Assembly: GCF_963678635.1 (NCBI RefSeq)
Contig: NC_087064.1
Location: 29,616,189 to 29,676,188 of the forward strand
Origin: Symsagittifera roscoffensis
Lineage: Eukaryota; Xenacoelomorpha; Acoela; Convolutidae
Direction of reading: 5' to 3'
DNA length: 60,000 nucleotides
Shown: piece after piece, positions 56,868-60,000 of the stretch
Position numbering within the stretch: position 1 is the first letter of the stretch
How the letters are laid out: every line of letters begins with the position of its first letter
Notes under the pieces: generated by a model
The model's database searches: none
Seen by the model: the letters and a program-made list of their open reading frames with translations, nothing else
What the model was told of the DNA's origin: nothing
Translations under genes and position numbers: made by a program

Positions 56868-59816
56868 TCAATCACTGTCACGGGTACTTCGACTTTGTTC
56901 TTCTGCTTTCGATTTGTTCATCTTCGCTATTATTTCTTTGGCCGGGTTAAACATTCCCTTCGTGTCGACGCCACATATAAAGCAGCGCATGCTCTTCTTG
57001 CATTGGGCAAGAGCACATTTCTCGCAAAAATAATGCTTACACTTCGTAACTACTGGCTTGTCAAATGACTCACGACAGATGAGACACTTGAAAGGTAAAT
57101 CGTCTTCGTCTGACGAATCGATCTCGTATTGACTCGGATCCTCCGACTCCTTCGTTCGGCCTCGTTTTTGTTGTTCTGTGTGTTCGTTCTCAAGTTGCCA
57201 GCCGAACTTATAGTCGGTTCTGTCGTGAAGAAACTTACACGAATCGCCGAAACCGCAAAAGCCAGTTTCTTTGTAGTCTTTACACAAATCAGGTGCGTAG
57301 TCCCACCGTGTAGTTGCACGTAAGAAAGCGGGTGCTCTAACTGGGCCTGTTAAAGCGGCCTTGACACCAGTTGGTTTCTCTTTGGGCTTGTTGAAGATGG
57401 TGTAGTTGTCTTTCCCAGTGTAAATAATAGAAGATGCGTCGCCCGTCTCTTGAGCCTAGAACATAAACACAAGCATTGAAAAAATCTCCAGGATTAGGCC
57501 AATTCTGTTACAAGTCAAATAATAACTAGGATCAGGGGCGGACGCCCCCCCCCCCCCCTCTCAGGGATTCGACCCCCTGCCGACCCAAAGGGTCACCCCT
57601 TTGATACTTTTTCAGAAATCCATTTTTGGGCGACCGACCCTAAAATTTTTCTAAAGGCGCCAATAAATACTAACTTTGAGGGGGAGCGCGCTCCAAAAAA
57701 AAACGCGATTTTTTTGTCAAAAGTGCCCAAAAACGGCTTTTTTGACTGTTTTCTCAAAAATTTGCCTGCGGCGCAGAAAACTTTGCCAAAATAGGGGCAA
57801 AACAGTGCTTTGGGAGAGCCCTAAAAAAAGGTCAAAAAAAAGGTTTTTTTTTTTTGAAAATCCGCCCCGCCCCCCTTCGAGAAAATCCTAGATCCACCCC
57901 TGACTAGGATAGCGGGTTGCTGTGCAAGTAGCACATAATGGTCCGACCATACTCTTAAAAATATCTTGAAAACTTTTTCATGTTTCTTTTTCTAGGAAGT
58001 GATGCTTTTTGTCAATATGATAAAAAGATCTGACAAAACATAGAACTTAGGCTCATTCGAAGGTCACAGTAAAAAATGCAAATCGGGGAAAGGTTTTAGT
58101 CGAAAAGTGACAGGAAAAGAATTTTAAAAATGTATACATTTTTTGCAGTAAATTTTTTGAAATTTGTTATTCCCAAGATAGCACTAAAAAACCTCCAAAA
58201 AATAATTTAACTGGACTTAAAGTAAAGTTTTATGGCTTTTTCTTCTATAATAAGCCTGCTCGCTCGATTTACTCGCTCGAAATTCGACTAAAACTCAACA
58301 GTTTCGAACCGGTTTTTCTCGCCACTGGGACAACTTTTTGAAAATTGTTTAACGTCGTTCTAATCAGGGATGAAAGGGCTTTAATATGACAAATCAATTC
58401 ACCCATTACGATGATTATTTGCGGTATAGGCTTTTGGATCAACAACAAAGTTATCCTTCTCGTGTTTCAAACGTGTTTTTCTCAACACTGAAATAGTTTT
58501 TTGAAATTTAATCCATTCGAATCACGACTGAACGTGCTTTAATATGATATATCACTCTACCCATTCCGATGATAAAAAGTGGTACCTGATTTTGCGTGGA
58601 CAACAAAAAAAACTAAAACACTCGGAAACAAGTTGCTCTCAATTTCCAATGGTCGGAACAATAATAAATTGTTTTTAGGTTTATAATCAGAAAAATGCAA
58701 AGTTTTGTACAATTTATAACCCAATCAAGCCAGAGATAAAGTAATTAGACCAAATGGTTTGTTTTCAAAAGCCTCAAATATATCTTATATAAATCTGTTG
58801 TACCGAAAAACATAAAAAACAACAATTTCAACATAACCGATTCAAAAAAGTTCTACACAGATTTTTAAAAACTCTGGCTTTCTAAAACAACTGATGGCTA
58901 CCATATAGTACTGTCTTTAAAATGGACATGAAAAGAGGATTATCCAGCCATCCCCGCAAAGAGATTGTATAATCTTTAACCGGTTTACACTGCATTTTTC
59001 ATGATAACTGATTCACTGGAAAGAGCAGATAAGAAAAAAAGGTCCGTTTACTGGAAAAAATAAACGTGAATGAAAAAGGGAACGCATACGATGATTGCTA
59101 AGATTTCACCCACTTCATGTTTTCGCTCCATCACAGCCCTATGGTCTCTGTCTATCTCAGTGTCGACTTGCACAGTGGCGGTTGCCCCTTGATCTTCGGG
59201 TCCACTCACAACACCCGATCTGGAAGACTTGAAGGTGAAGTCAACCAGTGGCTTCAGTCGCTCCTTCCTCACACTTGGTCCTGTCGATTATATTTAAGAA
59301 ATATATATAGTCTTCCAAATAGCAATGTTTCAATTCAGAGGGTCTTTGCATATTTCATCAGCGAATTCCTATCCGACATTACTCCAAGTACACGATATAA
59401 TGTTGAGCTATAATGCTAAGCGATATAATGTTAAGCTCGATATAATTCTTCTTTTTGATCTACCTCTGATCACTCCAATAACGCAAAGACCCTTTGACTA
59501 GTTGTTTTAACGAATGAACAGTACCTGCCACATTGCTATCTTCACCATTGTCGCACCCATCTACTTTAGAATTGAGTTTACAAGACGATGACTTCTGAAT
59601 CATAGGATTATTTGACGAGTTTTTTGTCTTTTTCCGAACAACCACAGTTTCGTCTTCGGATGACGACGAGCGCTTCCGGGTTTCATCTTCATCTATTGTC
59701 TTCTCTGTTTTCTTTTCAACGTCTGAGTTATCCTCTGATTCGTCACTCTCTGCTTTCGCTACCCTCTTTGTAGCGGCATTGGCACGAGCATTGCTGACAT
59801 TGCGCTTCTTGAACAT
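56868..59816 (-). CDS. RNF113: RNF113/Cwc24-like spliceosomal zinc-finger and RING protein, three coding exons
   Basis: Orthologue of the conserved RNF113A/Cwc24 family: a nuclear spliceosome-associated factor with a CCCH zinc finger that binds near the 5' splice site and a C3HC4 RING with ubiquitin-ligase character. Exons: 59816-59525, 59280-59090, 57455-56868, giving 356 residues. Phases fit (1 and 0). Exon 1 encodes an acidic, Ser-rich nuclear N-terminus; exon 2 carries SGPEDQGATATVQVDTE. Exon 3 has RAPAFLRATTRWDYAPDLCK, then the CCCH finger (C-x8-C-x5-C-x3-H, residues 219-238) and a RING (residues 285-322, C-x2-C-x11-C-x-H-x2-C-x2-C-x10-C-x2-C), all residues present. The exon 2 donor could instead be at 59115. 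The second intron holds a MITE and R2. A 'ttttgcag' acceptor just upstream of the ATG suggests a 5' UTR intron. Confidence 0.93.
57533..57902. mobile_element. R1: intact hAT-like MITE with 8-bp target duplication
   Basis: Terminal inverted repeats 'caggggcgga' and 'tccacccctg' bound a 370-bp element, flanked by an exact 8-bp duplication actaggat (57525-57532 and 57903-57910). An 8-bp target duplication with 'cagggg' ends is the signature of the hAT superfamily. It has no transposase. This copy defines the R1 family found in pieces across the window. It sits in an intron of the RNF113-like gene. Confidence 0.85.
57911..58660 (+). repeat. R2 dispersed repeat, copy 3
   Basis: From 'agcgggttgctgtgcaagta' to 'aatttccaatggtcggaaca'. 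It has the same block order as the two copies in lipocalin A's intron but without the hairpin, and some internal blocks occur twice. The R1 target site lies at its start, so R1 inserted at the edge of R2. Confidence 0.7.
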
Positions 59817-60000
59817 AGATTTATCTGCAAAACAAGTTTTACGAAGATTTTAGACATTTAATATTTCTTTCGAACCTGGAGATCAAAACAATCCTTAGAA
59901 GTAGTCGCTGCTGTACAACTGCACCGAAAACTATCAAAGAGAACCCTCTGCTGGGCAAGTTGCACATTAAGTTCTCACCATCGTTATTATCAATATCATT
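59817..60000 (-). other. Upstream region or 5' UTR intron of the RNF113-like gene
   Basis: A polypyrimidine-rich 'cttgttttgcag' acceptor (about 59838-59827) lies 10 bp before the ATG, so this interval is probably intronic. Nothing else is seen before the window ends. Confidence 0.4.

Overview
The window looks like a gene-poor, repeat-rich, AT-rich stretch of an invertebrate nuclear genome, probably an arthropod or a related ecdysozoan; the species cannot be fixed from sequence alone. The evidence is split genes with GT/AG introns, AATAAA polyadenylation signals, apolipoprotein-D-like secreted lipocalins, an RNF113/Cwc24 spliceosome gene, and many decayed transposons. Only four host genes are well supported: lipocalin A (+, 3797-6480), lipocalin B (-, 14420-15513), lipocalin C (-, 48546-49446) and the RNF113-like gene (-, 56868-59816). 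In the three lipocalins one phase-1 intron interrupts the same place in the protein and four cysteines are conserved, so they are paralogues. Two truncated copies of the lipocalin C tail (8280-8370 and 10266-10356) show further gene-copy birth and death. A possible multi-exon gene or relic lies at 661-2045 (-).

Layout. 1-6.5 kb: possible unknown gene, then lipocalin A, whose 2.1-kb intron holds two copies of a repeat (R2), a perfect 21-bp hairpin and a MITE-like insert. 6.8-11.5 kb: a 2.4-kb tandem duplication that includes fragments of a hAT-like MITE family (R1) and lipocalin C tails. 12.1-13.0 kb: an 890-bp MITE with TA target duplication. 14-15.5 kb: a tRNA-headed SINE-like sequence and lipocalin B. 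16.1-31.9 kb: a 15.8-kb env-bearing Ty3/gypsy-like retroelement on the - strand with matching 379-bp LTRs and a 4-bp target duplication. 33-36.4 kb: palindromic motif clusters, hairpin repeats and a 0.6-kb duplication. 36.4-48.5 kb: a second Ty3/gypsy element (+) that contains an internal gag duplication and then a 4.4-kb tandem duplication. 48.5-49.5 kb: lipocalin C. 51-55.4 kb: a degenerate tandem repeat (R3) and a 1.75-kb tandem duplication carrying tRNA-like heads. 56.6-60 kb: the RNF113-like gene, whose second coding intron holds an intact 370-bp hAT-like MITE with an 8-bp target duplication.

The most unusual object is the 15.8-kb element. Besides gag, pol and an env-like gene resembling mononegaviral (chuvirus-like) glycoproteins, it has a basic ORF that overlaps the gag start and a 370-codon Pro/Thr/Gln-rich ORF between pol and env. 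All its genes carry stops or frameshifts, and its LTRs differ at about 5 % of sites, so this copy is an inactive relic of a complex, retrovirus-like layout.
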